Source of the DNA: JAJDZL01 sp965220665
Lineage (GTDB): Bacteria; Pseudomonadota; Gammaproteobacteria; Arenicellales; JAJDZL01
Direction of reading: 5' to 3'
Length of the DNA stretch: 64,000 nt
Assembly: GCA_965220665.1 (NCBI GenBank)
Contig: CBDCQQ010000005.1
Location: 2,480,001-2,544,000 of the forward strand
How positions within the stretch are numbered: the stretch's first letter is position 1; each line of letters begins with the position of its first letter. Of the stretch, positions 52,386-61,592 are shown piece after piece. The notes beneath the pieces were generated by a model. It saw nothing but the letters and a program-made list of their open reading frames with translations, was not told the DNA's origin and ran no database searches. The translations under genes were made by a program, and so were the position numbers.

Positions 52386-53609
52386 ATGAACACACCTGGA
52401 CAGCCTAGCCGCGTACTGTCAGGAATGCGGCCGACTGGACCTTTACATTTGGGACACTATCACGGTGTGATAAAGCCGTGGGTGGAATTGCAGCATGTGT
52501 ATGATTGCTATTACTTTGTTGCAGATTGGCATGCCCTGACTACAAACTTCGATGTGGTATCGGAGCATGCCATGAGAGACAATGTTCTGGATATGGTTGT
52601 TGACTGGTTGGCCAGTGGGGTTGATCCGGAACTTGCAACGATATTTATCCAGTCGAAAGTGCCGGAACACGCTGAACTTTATCTGCTGCTTTCAATGATC
52701 AGTCCACTCGGCTGGCTTGAACGGGTACCCAGTTTCAAGGATCAACAGGAAAAACTAAAGAACAAGGACTTGTCGACACATGGTTTTCTGGGTTATCCGG
52801 TACTGCAAAGTGCCGATATTTTGATGTATCGCGCATCACTTGTTCCGGTGGGTCAGGATCAGATTCCTCACGTTGAACTGACTCGTGAATTAGCCCGACG
52901 ATTTAACTCAATATTTGGAAAAGAGGAAGGATTTGAAGAGAAGGCCGAAAAGGCTATTGCAAAGCTTGGAAAACGAAATGGCGCCAAATACCGTCGACTA
53001 AGAATTGCCTATACCGAGCGCGGAGACCCAGAAGCGCTTCAAAGCGCTAAAGAGTTTCTTGCAGTAATGCCAAATCTTTCCCGGGGCGATAGAGAACGGC
53101 TTACAGGATACCTTGAAGGAAGTGGACGCCAGATTTTAGTCGAACCTGATCATTATGTGACGGAAGCATCGAAAGTTCCAGGTACTGACGGACAGAAAAT
53201 GTCAAAGTCTTATGATAATGCGATTTTTCTGCGTGATGATCCGGACCGAATCACTAAATTGATCAGATCAATGCCTACTGATCCAGCGCGCATTCGTCGA
53301 AATGATCCAGGGAATCCAGAAAAATGCCCAGTTTGGGATTTGCACAAAATTTATTCTGATGAAGAACAGAAAAAATGGGTTTGTAATGGCTGCACAACGG
53401 CAGAAATTGGCTGTTTGGACTGCAAGGAACCACTGATTGGACATATTCTGGATGAACAGGCACAGCATATTGAACGTGCTCGGCCGTACATTGAGGATAA
53501 GAACTACCTGACAAAGGTCGTTGCAGACGGATGCGAACGAGCAGGTGCAGTAGCAGAGGAGACCATGAAAGATGTTCGCCACTATGTGGGAACCGGGAGT
53601 TATCGTTAA
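52386..53609 (+). CDS. trpS: Tryptophanyl-tRNA synthetase, probably with a 4Fe-4S site
   Basis: A 407-aa class I synthetase. The HIGH-type motif lies in TGPLHLGHYHG and the KMSKS loop in DGQKMSKSYDNA. It is the long form with an insert of about 70 residues before KMSKS. Cysteines after KMSKS fall in C-PVW...-C-TTAEIG-C-LD-C, with spacing x21, x6 and x2. The Thermotoga enzyme binds 4Fe-4S with nearly the same spacing. AGGAG lies about 10 nt before the ATG. It is followed by scpA. Confidence 0.93.
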   Translation: MNTPGQPSRVLSGMRPTGPLHLGHYHGVIKPWVELQHVYDCYYFVADWHALTTNFDVVSEHAMRDNVLDMVVDWLASGVDPELATIFIQSKVPEHAELYLLLSMISPLGWLERVPSFKDQQEKLKNKDLSTHGFLGYPVLQSADILMYRASLVPVGQDQIPHVELTRELARRFNSIFGKEEGFEEKAEKAIAKLGKRNGAKYRRLRIAYTERGDPEALQSAKEFLAVMPNLSRGDRERLTGYLEGSGRQILVEPDHYVTEASKVPGTDGQKMSKSYDNAIFLRDDPDRITKLIRSMPTDPARIRRNDPGNPEKCPVWDLHKIYSDEEQKKWVCNGCTTAEIGCLDCKEPLIGHILDEQAQHIERARPYIEDKNYLTKVVADGCERAGAVAEETMKDVRHYVGTGSYR

Positions 53610-53611
53610 AA

Positions 53612-54406
53612 TTGGACAGCGACATCCCTAAAATACGGCAGATTCACGAAGGGAACATCGAATCCATCCCAATTCCCGGCGAGGTTTACATTCCGGCTAA
53701 CGCGCTGGAAGTGATTACGCAGGCATTTGAAGGTCCGCTTGATCTTCTTTTGTATCTGATTCGAAAAAACAAGTTCAATGTACTGGATATTCCAGTTGCA
53801 GAAGTCGCTGAACAGTATGCAAGATACATCGATCTCATGCAGATCATACACTTGGAACTTGCGGGTGAATATTTGGCGATGGCAGCAACACTCGCACATA
53901 TTAAATCGAGATTGTTATTGCCACCGAGACAGGAGGATGGTGATGACGAGGAGGAAGAAGACCCGCGTGCTGAACTGGCGAAACGATTGGAAGAATATGA
54001 TCGAATCCGACAAGTCGCCATGCTGCTTGAAGCCCGTCCTAGAGTTGGCAGGGATGTTTTTGTTGCCAACGCGATTGGTCCGCCTAAACCGAAGCAAGTG
54101 ATATTTGAATCAATTGCGATAGTCGATTTAATCGAGGCCTTCAAGAATGTACTTCGTATTGTTGAATTTAGTGCGCCAGTCCAAGTCAATAAAGCAACGT
54201 ATTCAGTGAAAGATCGAGTCAATGACATCAGAAAGAAATTGGAAGACACCGGACCGCTTCGCTTCGATCAATTGTTTGACCGAACTGAGGGAAGGGCGGG
54301 TCTCGTGGTCACGTTCCTGGCTTTACTGGAACTCATTAACTCTAACATAGTCTATGCTGTGCAAGCTACTTCGAAGTCTCCCATTCACATTCAGATGAAT
54401 CAATGA
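53612..54406 (+). CDS. scpA: Segregation and condensation protein A
   Basis: A 264-aa kleisin that links the SMC heads. AFEGPLDLLLYLIRKNKFNV followed by DIPVAEVAEQY, and LAGEYLAMAATLAHIKSRLL, are typical. The start is taken as TTG 53612, three bases after the trpS stop. The frame also extends upstream inside trpS, but those residues are unlike the family. It overlaps scpB by 4 bp. Confidence 0.92.
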   Translation: MDSDIPKIRQIHEGNIESIPIPGEVYIPANALEVITQAFEGPLDLLLYLIRKNKFNVLDIPVAEVAEQYARYIDLMQIIHLELAGEYLAMAATLAHIKSRLLLPPRQEDGDDEEEEDPRAELAKRLEEYDRIRQVAMLLEARPRVGRDVFVANAIGPPKPKQVIFESIAIVDLIEAFKNVLRIVEFSAPVQVNKATYSVKDRVNDIRKKLEDTGPLRFDQLFDRTEGRAGLVVTFLALLELINSNIVYAVQATSKSPIHIQMNQ

Positions 54407-54984
54407 TGTCTATCAGTTTTCAAGAACTCAAAAATGTGGTTGAAGCTGCAATTCTCACCTCTGAAGTTCCAGTTTCAACCAAGCAAATTCAGAGCATATT
54501 CCCAGATGATGATTGCCCGGATAATCTGACTGTTGAGCGCGTTCTTCTGGAGCTGCAAAGAGACTGCGAAGAAAGGGGGATTGAACTCAAGAAGTTAGGC
54601 GATGGATATCGCTTTCAGTCTCGCCCGGAATACGCTCAATGGCTTTGCAAGCTGTCTGAAATCCGGCCGCGCCGATACTCTCGGGCACTCATGGAAACCT
54701 TGTCGATCATTGCCTTTCGGCAGCCGGTTACCCGCGGAGATATTGAAAACATTCGAGGTGTCTCAGTTTCTACAGAAATTATGAGAACGTTGTTGAGCAA
54801 TGAATGGATTGAGCAGGCCGGACATAAGGAAGTTCCGGGGCGACCAGCACTGTTTCGAACAACCCGCCAATTCCTGGAATATTTCAATCTGGAATCGCTG
54901 GACGAACTGCCGTCGCTTGATCTACTGGAGCGACAGGCCTCACAGGAATCAGAGACGGTGGAAGAGCTAGACGAAGAGGACTGA
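54403..54984 (+). CDS. scpB: Segregation and condensation protein B
   Basis: A 193-aa winged-helix protein that binds ScpA as a dimer. LSEIRPRRYSRALMETLSII and AFRQPVTRGDIENIRGV, then EVPGRPALFRTTRQFLEYF, are family blocks. The acidic C-terminus (ETVEELDEED) is common. It is coupled to scpA and followed by rluB, a standard gammaproteobacterial order. Confidence 0.94.
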   Translation: MMSISFQELKNVVEAAILTSEVPVSTKQIQSIFPDDDCPDNLTVERVLLELQRDCEERGIELKKLGDGYRFQSRPEYAQWLCKLSEIRPRRYSRALMETLSIIAFRQPVTRGDIENIRGVSVSTEIMRTLLSNEWIEQAGHKEVPGRPALFRTTRQFLEYFNLESLDELPSLDLLERQASQESETVEELDEED

Positions 54985-55020
54985 TTTGATTTTCTGAAAT
55001 GAATTCTGTGCAATTCTTCT

Positions 55021-55770
55021 GTGAATGAACGCGTACAAAAGTACCTGGCAAGAGCCGGATATGGTTCCAGACGAGAAATTGAAAAATGGCTTGAAGCAGG
55101 CCAAATTACTACAAGTCAGGGAGTCCTAAAGCCTGGAGATCGAGTTGAATCGGGTCAGGTGCTGTGTGTCCAAGGAAAGCAGATTGTCATCAGTGAACTC
55201 AATCAGCAGACTCGGATGTTGGCCTATCACAAGGCTGAGGGAGAGATATCTACTCACAAGGACCCGGGTAAACGTCGTCGGGTACTTGATTCACTGCCAA
55301 AGATCGAAGGCGGTCGCTGGCTGTCAGTTGGTAGACTTGATGTCAATACAACCGGGTTAATGCTGTTTTCAAATGATGGTGAATTGGTCAACACCCTCAT
55401 GCATCCTTCCAGTGAAGTCGAAAGAGAATATCTTTGCCGCGTATTTGGACCTGTATCTGACAATAGTTTGAAGCTTTTGTGTAAGGGCGTACAATCAGGT
55501 AGAGATCTTCTTCGATTCAGGACAATTTATCCAGAAGAGCGGACTGGTAGCAATCAATGGTTTCGGATAGTTCTTACCGGCGGTAAAAATCGAGAAATCA
55601 GGCGTGCCTGGCAAGCTCTGGGCTGTGAGGTCAGTCGGTTGAAGAGAGTTCGATTTGGACACTTTCACCTGCCGCGCAATCTGAAAGTAGGCCAGTGGAT
55701 CGAATTGAGTGAAGTGCAGATTGAAAAATTCAGGAGTCTGGCAGTAAAAAATTCGAGTAATACTGCTTGA
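55021..55770 (+). CDS. rluB: 23S rRNA pseudouridine synthase RluB
   Basis: A 249-aa RsuA-family synthase. An N-terminal S4 domain (VQKYLARAGYGSRREIEKWL) precedes the catalytic Asp motif GRLDVNTTGLMLFSNDGEL. GGKNREIRRAWQALGCEVSR is the conserved C-terminal block. The start codon is GTG. RluB modifies U2605 of 23S rRNA in E. coli. It is short of the long basic C-terminal tail of some RluB proteins. RluE or RluF are less likely from the neighbours. Confidence 0.87.
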   Translation: MNERVQKYLARAGYGSRREIEKWLEAGQITTSQGVLKPGDRVESGQVLCVQGKQIVISELNQQTRMLAYHKAEGEISTHKDPGKRRRVLDSLPKIEGGRWLSVGRLDVNTTGLMLFSNDGELVNTLMHPSSEVEREYLCRVFGPVSDNSLKLLCKGVQSGRDLLRFRTIYPEERTGSNQWFRIVLTGGKNREIRRAWQALGCEVSRLKRVRFGHFHLPRNLKVGQWIELSEVQIEKFRSLAVKNSSNTA

Positions 55771-55785
55771 ATTTAGCTGCCAAAT

Positions 55786-57330
55786 CTACCACAACATTGG
55801 CAACAGGTTGTTTTTAGCCATGTCGATTAATTTTCGGCTTTTGATGATTGAATAGGCAGCTTCAAGGTCTGGAGAGAAATTCCTGTCTTCTCCCAGTGCG
55901 GGAATATTGTCTCGGACCAACTGGATTACATTTTCCAGTGTTTTGCTGGATTTGAGTGGGCGTCTAAATTCAACGCCTTGGACTGCGGCTAGCAATTCAA
56001 TGGCAAGTATCCAGGTCAAATTTTCATTCATATCGAGAAGACGCAGCGCCCCATGACAAGACATGGAGACATGGTCTTCCTGATTGGCACTGGTTGGAGT
56101 GGAATCCACTGAACACGGCATGGCCTTTTGCTTGTTCTCAGCCATCAGCGCAGCTGCAGTTACCTCGGCAGCCATAAATCCGGAATTGTGACCGGGATCA
56201 GGAGACAGGAATCCAGGAAGCCCATAGTTTAATGCTGGATCTACCAGTGTTGCGATACGCCGCTCTGCAATGGAACCTGATTCAGCGACTGCCAAAGCGC
56301 ACTGATCAGCAGCGAATGCAACCGGTTCTGCATGAAAGTTTCCTCCAGACACCAGTTCATTTCCGTTAACCACCAGCGGGTTGTCGGTAACCGCATTGGC
56401 CTCAATTTCCAAAGTTTTCGCAGCCTGACGCAACTGGTCCAGACAGGCACCCATAACCTGCGGCTGGCATCTCAGACAATATGGGTCCTGCACTCGCTCA
56501 TCATCTTCAAGGTGTGATTCACGAATGGTTGACCCTACCAGCAAGGAGTGTAGCGCACGGGCAACTTCGATTTGCCCAAGCTGTCCCCGCAAATCATGAA
56601 TCTCCTTTCGGAATGGACTGGTTGACGCCATCAATGCATCGCAGGACAAGGCACCTGTAATCATGGCGGTTTGGCACAAATCCCAGGTGTCAAATAATGC
56701 CGTCAGACAGATTGCCGTTGATACCTGGGTGCCGTTGATCATTGCCAAACCTTCCTTTGGACCGAGCCGGACCGGATTTAGGCCTTCATCTTGCAGGGCT
56801 TGCTCAGTTGATGTTCTTTTTCCATGACGCAGAACCTCATCCTCACCAATCATGGCGAGAGTCATATGTGCAAGCGGTGCCAGGTCCCCGGAAGCTCCAA
56901 CTGAGCCTTTGGTTGGAATGATTGGCAAAATGTCAGCATTGAGCATTGCTTGCAGCAGCTCCAGTATCTGCCACCGTACACCCGAAGCACCTCTCCCCAG
57001 AGAACATAGTTTCAGTAGCATGGTTAATCGAACTATGGGTTCTGGTAGTGCGGGTCCCACACCACAACAGTGGGATAAGATCAGGTTTTTTTGCAATACA
57101 GATCTCTGCTCCAGTTGAATCCGGGTATTAGCCAGCTTGCCAAATCCGGTATTTACTCCATAAATCGCATCTTCACCAGCTGCAGCGGACCGAATCATTT
57201 CGGCAGCTTGTTCCACCTCTCTGCGGCAATTCTGATCTAATTCCAATTGACAGGAGTATGACTGAAACGACTGCATCTGCTCAAGCGTCAACCGTCCTGG
57301 AACTAGTCGAATGATATTGTCAGTATTCAT
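55786..57330 (-). CDS. hutH: Histidine ammonia-lyase
   Basis: A 514-aa lyase that deaminates histidine to urocanate. The Ala-Ser-Gly triplet that forms the MIO cofactor is in GSVGASGDLAPLAHM near residue 145. GVNTGFGKLANTRI and DNPLVVNGNELVSGGNFHAE are conserved. No other hut gene is nearby, so histidine breakdown must be encoded elsewhere. It converges with rluB, 15 bp apart. A tyrosine or phenylalanine ammonia-lyase cannot be fully excluded. Confidence 0.87.
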   Translation of the reverse strand: MNTDNIIRLVPGRLTLEQMQSFQSYSCQLELDQNCRREVEQAAEMIRSAAAGEDAIYGVNTGFGKLANTRIQLEQRSVLQKNLILSHCCGVGPALPEPIVRLTMLLKLCSLGRGASGVRWQILELLQAMLNADILPIIPTKGSVGASGDLAPLAHMTLAMIGEDEVLRHGKRTSTEQALQDEGLNPVRLGPKEGLAMINGTQVSTAICLTALFDTWDLCQTAMITGALSCDALMASTSPFRKEIHDLRGQLGQIEVARALHSLLVGSTIRESHLEDDERVQDPYCLRCQPQVMGACLDQLRQAAKTLEIEANAVTDNPLVVNGNELVSGGNFHAEPVAFAADQCALAVAESGSIAERRIATLVDPALNYGLPGFLSPDPGHNSGFMAAEVTAAALMAENKQKAMPCSVDSTPTSANQEDHVSMSCHGALRLLDMNENLTWILAIELLAAVQGVEFRRPLKSSKTLENVIQLVRDNIPALGEDRNFSPDLEAAYSIIKSRKLIDMAKNNLLPMLW

Positions 57331-57457
57331 GGTCAGTTAAACTCAAATTCGTAACAAGCGCGGCAAATACAAACGAAATCATCATAAGTTAGCAATTTTG
57401 TTTCAAATGCTCATCCAAAATACGTCAATCGAAAATTATTATTGAATTGTCAACCAT

Positions 57458-58132
57458 TCATTTCGCCCACAAAATGCTTGAGACATCAGTAATTGAGTCA
57501 ATAATGAAATCAGCATTCCATTCATTGGGATCATCGTCAGGCGGAATATAGCCATAAGACGCACCAACAGTTGTTACTCCCGATTGTCGACCCGCTTCCA
57601 CATCCCGCCAGGAATCACCGACAAAAACAGCATTTCGTGGTTCGATGCCAGCTAGATCACAGGCATGGATGACCGGCTCCGGACGCGGCTTTCTGTATTT
57701 CAGAGTGTCGCCACCGACGATACAGGCAACACTGTCGCTTAGTCCGAGTTGCTGAACGATCATTCGTGTCAGATGTTCTGGTTTGTTGGTGACAATGCCC
57801 CAGGAAATCCCAGTCTTTTGACACCTTTCAAGAACGGATTGCGTTCCTGGGTAAAGCACTGTTTGAACACATACGTTTTCTTCGTAAATTCGCAAAAAAT
57901 TCTTTCTCAACACATCAAATTTTTCATCTTCCGGTGAACAGTCAAAACCATGCTTCAAGAGAGCCGGTGTGCCATTGGAAACATATGCGCGCAGATCTTC
58001 AAATTTTACCGTCTGCATGGTATTTTCCAGTAGCAACACATTCAACGCATTGATCATGTCGCGCGCGGTGTCGGCGATCGTCCCGTCAAAATCGAAAAGA
58101 ACGAGTTGGAATTGATTCAGGTTTTCTGGCAT
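57458..58132 (-). CDS. gph: HAD phosphatase: phosphoglycolate or MurNAc-6-phosphate phosphatase
   Basis: A 224-aa HAD hydrolase. The nucleophile motif is VLFDFDGTIADT, motif II lies in WGIVTNKPEHL, and motif III-IV in KPRPEPVIHACD and AVFVGDSWRDVEAG. The block YGYIPPDDDPNEWNAD is shared by Gph and MupP proteins. It overlaps ubiG by 16 bp. In Pseudomonas the gene in this place beside ubiG, mtaD and gyrA is mupP of cell-wall recycling, so that role should be considered. Confidence 0.85.
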   Translation of the reverse strand: MPENLNQFQLVLFDFDGTIADTARDMINALNVLLLENTMQTVKFEDLRAYVSNGTPALLKHGFDCSPEDEKFDVLRKNFLRIYEENVCVQTVLYPGTQSVLERCQKTGISWGIVTNKPEHLTRMIVQQLGLSDSVACIVGGDTLKYRKPRPEPVIHACDLAGIEPRNAVFVGDSWRDVEAGRQSGVTTVGASYGYIPPDDDPNEWNADFIIDSITDVSSILWAK

Positions 58133-58818
58133 CGAACGAAATAGTTGATGTCAACACCTGGTCCAAGGCGAAATGATTTTGAAAGAGGATTGTAATGAAG
58201 TCCAGTGATATCCTGCATGCTGAGACCCGATCGCTCGCACCAGTCAAATAGCTCAGAGGGTCGAACGAAGTTACGATATTGGTGCGTTCCTCGAGGCAGG
58301 ACGTTCAATATGTGCTCGGCTGCGACTATTCCTAACAGCCAGCTTTTTGGAGTGCGATTTAGGGTGGACAGGAACAGGTGTCCACCTTGCTTCAACATGT
58401 GCGAACATGCTTGAATCAAAGAGAGTGGATTCGGAACATGTTCGACCAACTCCATACAGGTGATGATGTCAAACTGATTCGAATTTTTCTCGGCAAACTG
58501 CTCTGCAGCTTTACACAAATAGGTTATTGTCAACTCACTGATTTGCATATGACTTTTTGCTGCGTTAATCGCCTGCTCGCTCATATCGATCCCGGTTACC
58601 AGAGCGCCTTCGCGGCAAAGCGCTTCAGATAGAATGCCTCCTCCGCAGCCAACATCCAGCACTTTTTTATTAGCTACCGGTGTAATCTTTTGAATGTAGT
58701 CGAGCCGAAGCGGATTGAGCCGGTGTAGAGTTCGAAAATCTCCATTCGTATCCCACCACTCATTCGCAGTTTTGGAGAACTTATTAATCTCTGCGTGATC
58801 GACGTTCGCAGTGCTCAT
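58117..58818 (-). CDS. ubiG: Ubiquinone biosynthesis O-methyltransferase
   Basis: A 233-aa SAM methyltransferase acting twice in ubiquinone synthesis. The N-terminal ANEWWDTNGDFRTLHRLNPL is diagnostic for UbiG, and motif I is KVLDVGCGGGILSEAL. The following post-I Asp is in VTGIDMSEQAI. It is the gene after mtaD on the minus strand, 37 bp away. Confidence 0.95.
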   Translation of the reverse strand: MSTANVDHAEINKFSKTANEWWDTNGDFRTLHRLNPLRLDYIQKITPVANKKVLDVGCGGGILSEALCREGALVTGIDMSEQAINAAKSHMQISELTITYLCKAAEQFAEKNSNQFDIITCMELVEHVPNPLSLIQACSHMLKQGGHLFLSTLNRTPKSWLLGIVAAEHILNVLPRGTHQYRNFVRPSELFDWCERSGLSMQDITGLHYNPLSKSFRLGPGVDINYFVRCQKT

Positions 58819-58855
58819 GGTTTCAATAGGTTGAGTTTAAATGTTGTATTCAAAT

Positions 58856-60169
58856 TCAGTTGATGATCTTTTTGCCCCAGCGCTTCGCAATGTCCAAACA
58901 CTCGGATTCATCAATGCTAGTGAGTTTTCGATTTTCCAAAACTCGCCGTCCGTCGATCCAAACGTCAGTTACCTGATTACGAGTTGCTGCATAAACAATT
59001 TGCGCGACCGGGTCATAAACTGGAGAACTGTTTAAGTCATCCAAGTTAATGGCGGTAATATCGGCAAGCTTGCCTTCCGCCAATGATCCGATTTCAGATT
59101 CTAGCCCCAGGCTTTGTGCGCCATTTATTGTAGCCATCCTGAGTGCTTCATTTACTGATACCTTAGACGCATCACCCGATGAAACTTTTGCGATGAGACC
59201 AGCAAAGCGCAATTCTTCGATCATATTGAGACTGTTATTGCTTGCAGCTCCATCGGTACCGATGGCAACGTTGACTCTTTTATCCAAAAGTTGAGCCACC
59301 GGGCAAATGCCACTTGCGAGTTTAAGGTTTGATTTTGGGCAGTGAACCACTGATACTTGAGATTCAGCGAATAATGAGGTTTCGTCGGGGGTTAGTTGAG
59401 TGGCATGAACTGCCTGTAATTTTGAGTTGACTAGACCTAGCTGTCTCAGTCGTTCGATTGGGCGCACTCCGTGCTGTTTCAGTGAGTTGTCGACTTCATC
59501 TGCAGTCTCATGAACATGCATGTGGACTGGTAGATCATATTCATCAGAAAGATCGGCAATAGTTTCGAAAGTTTCATCAGCAACCGTATAAGGTGAATGA
59601 GGTGCGAAGATCGAGTTAATCAATGGTTCATTAGAGAATTTTTCATAAAGCTCCATTCCCTTGTTTAGATATTCCGTCGCATTCTGCGCCCAGGCAGTCG
59701 GGAATTCAAGCACAATCATTCCAAGACTTGAACGCATGCCGACGGATTTAGCGACCTCGCCCACAACATCCGGAAACATGTACATATCGTTCATGCAGGT
59801 CGTACCGCTCCGAATCATCTCAGCAAAAGCGAGTTGCGTGCCATCACGGACGAATTCCTCAGTAACCCACTTGCCTTCAAGTGGCCAAATCTGTTGCTGC
59901 AGCCAGTCTTGCAACGGCAGATCTTCTGCAGCACCGCGAAAAAGAGACATCGCGGCATGGGTATGAGCATTGACTAAGCCGGGGATTACTGCATGTGTCC
60001 TTAAGTTAACCTGTTCAGCGGGTGCGAACTTCTGTTCGGCAAGTTCGGTTGGCAGGATCGAGTGAATTCGGTTTTTTGAAAGTGCGATGCTATGGTGATC
60101 AAGCACCTGGTTGGTAGCGTTAACGGTTACCACCCAGCGCGCATGAATGACTTTGTCGACATTACTCAT
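58856..60169 (-). CDS. mtaD: Amidohydrolase, 5'-methylthioadenosine/S-adenosylhomocysteine deaminase type
   Basis: A 437-aa TRZ/ATZ-type amidohydrolase. Metal ligands are in PGLVNAHTHAAMSLFRGAAE, HMHVHETADEV, VHATQLTPDE and GTDGAASNNSLNMIEEL. Proteins of this subgroup deaminate methylthioadenosine or adenosylhomocysteine. Its place before ubiG fits SAM by-product disposal, since UbiG releases adenosylhomocysteine. The exact substrate is not certain. Confidence 0.85.
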   Translation of the reverse strand: MSNVDKVIHARWVVTVNATNQVLDHHSIALSKNRIHSILPTELAEQKFAPAEQVNLRTHAVIPGLVNAHTHAAMSLFRGAAEDLPLQDWLQQQIWPLEGKWVTEEFVRDGTQLAFAEMIRSGTTCMNDMYMFPDVVGEVAKSVGMRSSLGMIVLEFPTAWAQNATEYLNKGMELYEKFSNEPLINSIFAPHSPYTVADETFETIADLSDEYDLPVHMHVHETADEVDNSLKQHGVRPIERLRQLGLVNSKLQAVHATQLTPDETSLFAESQVSVVHCPKSNLKLASGICPVAQLLDKRVNVAIGTDGAASNNSLNMIEELRFAGLIAKVSSGDASKVSVNEALRMATINGAQSLGLESEIGSLAEGKLADITAINLDDLNSSPVYDPVAQIVYAATRNQVTDVWIDGRRVLENRKLTSIDESECLDIAKRWGKKIIN

Positions 60170-60355
60170 TACGAAAACGTGACATTTTTCAGAGGTGTTG
60201 ACGGAAGTTCAAAGTAGTGAAATATACTGACTGAAAGTTCTAATTGAATGTTTTGGTTGATTAAATATCAAGTTTAGAAATTAATTTGATTCATTCAAAA
60301 GGAACTTCACCTGCATTTCAGCAAGGTATTTGTTTCAAAATTAAGTGCTCTGAAC

Positions 60356-61231
60356 CTATGAAGCGATCTTTAGTTCAGTTCTTTTTTGGTTGTCGGCTCT
60401 TCTGTCATTAATGACGGTAACGCGATGTACAACGCGCCGGTGGGGTGCGTAATCGTAAAGTGCGTTGTGCATGGTGCACCGATTGTCCCAAATTGCAATC
60501 ATGTTTTCTGTCCAGCGCAGACGTACCTGAAACTCTGGTTGTGTGATGTGACTGAAAAGATAGGTTAGAAGTCTTGCTGAGTCGGTCGCTTTCATTCCCT
60601 CGATATGGACAGTAAACGCGGGGTTGCAAAAAAGAAATTGCCTTCCAGTAAATGGGTGGCGTTTTACAAGAGGATGGATGGCACTACCTAACTTGAGGTA
60701 GCCTTGATTCAACTTATCCGCGTCGCCATCCGGTTCACCGATGATGAAATTATTCCGAAAATCTCCCAAGTCGTTGACCGCGCGCAGATTAGCAATTTCA
60801 GCTTTGATACCTTCGGGCAAGGCGTCGTAAGCCGCACACAATGAAGCCCATAACGTGTCTCCACCGACTGGTGGAATGATTCGGCTGTAGAGAATGCTTG
60901 CAAATGGGCCATTTCCCTTGAATGTGACATCAGTGTGCCAAACATTGGTGTCCTGCGGGTTTTTACCATCGAAATCCAGGACCATGACTCTTGGATGTTC
61001 TGGCACATGAGGGTAAATTGGATGAGGTTGTTCAGGTTCACCGAGGCTTTCGGCAAGTTCCAGTTGGGCAGCCGGTGTGATGTGTATGTCCCGAATAAAA
61101 ATAACCTGATGTTCCATCAACAGCTGATAAACCAATTCTGTAGTATCGTCAGGAATGGGTGGTGATAAATCAATGCCTGACAATTCGGCACCGATGGCAG
61201 GGGTTAACTTGGTTATTTCAGGTTGAATCAT
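60356..61231 (-). CDS. TauD/TfdA-family 2-oxoglutarate dioxygenase
   Basis: A 291-aa Fe(II)/2-oxoglutarate dioxygenase. The iron ligands are the H-x-D of NVWHTDVTFKGNGPFASI and the distal His of TMHNALYDYAPHRRVVHRVT, with the 2OG-binding Arg after it. ITKLTPAIGAELSGIDLSPP is the usual N-terminus. The frame reaches 61339, but the first 36 residues look like read-through; ATG 61231 is chosen. Taurine is the best-known substrate of the family, but no sulfonate transporter is present, so the substrate is open. Confidence 0.85.
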   Translation of the reverse strand: MIQPEITKLTPAIGAELSGIDLSPPIPDDTTELVYQLLMEHQVIFIRDIHITPAAQLELAESLGEPEQPHPIYPHVPEHPRVMVLDFDGKNPQDTNVWHTDVTFKGNGPFASILYSRIIPPVGGDTLWASLCAAYDALPEGIKAEIANLRAVNDLGDFRNNFIIGEPDGDADKLNQGYLKLGSAIHPLVKRHPFTGRQFLFCNPAFTVHIEGMKATDSARLLTYLFSHITQPEFQVRLRWTENMIAIWDNRCTMHNALYDYAPHRRVVHRVTVINDRRADNQKRTELKIAS

Positions 61232-61592
61232 GAGACCAACTGGACTTGAAACTGGTGAATGTAAGGATTGCGAAAAACAAAGATATTGAATGAAAATCAT
61301 TATATACAAGCATGCTAATTTGACCAGATCGCTACTCAATCCGAAGAGCTTTATCTGTCAGACAGCTTGCAGTGGGTAATAATACATGAGTATTGAACCT
61401 AACTAAATGATATTGTTTTGTTTTACGACCTAAGCCAAGATCATTATTCACCCCTTTTTTGTAACAAAAACCGCCATAGACCAACCTACTTTGTTGTAAA
61501 ATAGGCAGTGTAAAAATATTCTCCCAAAGCGCCGGTGGATGACAAGTCATTTCAGCGCTTTTTCTATATTAAATCCGCCCTAAATATCTAAA
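61232..61592. other. Intergenic region between the dioxygenase gene and gyrA
   Basis: This divergent region must hold both promoters. The only clear structure is a terminator-like stem at 61526-61563. No CDS or RNA gene was seen. Confidence 0.5.
61526..61563 (+). terminator. Terminator- or attenuator-like hairpin before gyrA
   Basis: The arms AAAGCGC (61526-61532) and GCGCTTT (61555-61561) pair and are followed by Ts. An inner stem ATGAC/GTCAT may stack. It lies about 30 bp upstream of the gyrA start, where it could attenuate transcription entering gyrA. Confidence 0.5.

Noticed and set aside
55786..57330. A complete hut catabolic cluster
   Set aside because: Only hutH is present; no hutU, hutI, hutG or regulator lies next to it.
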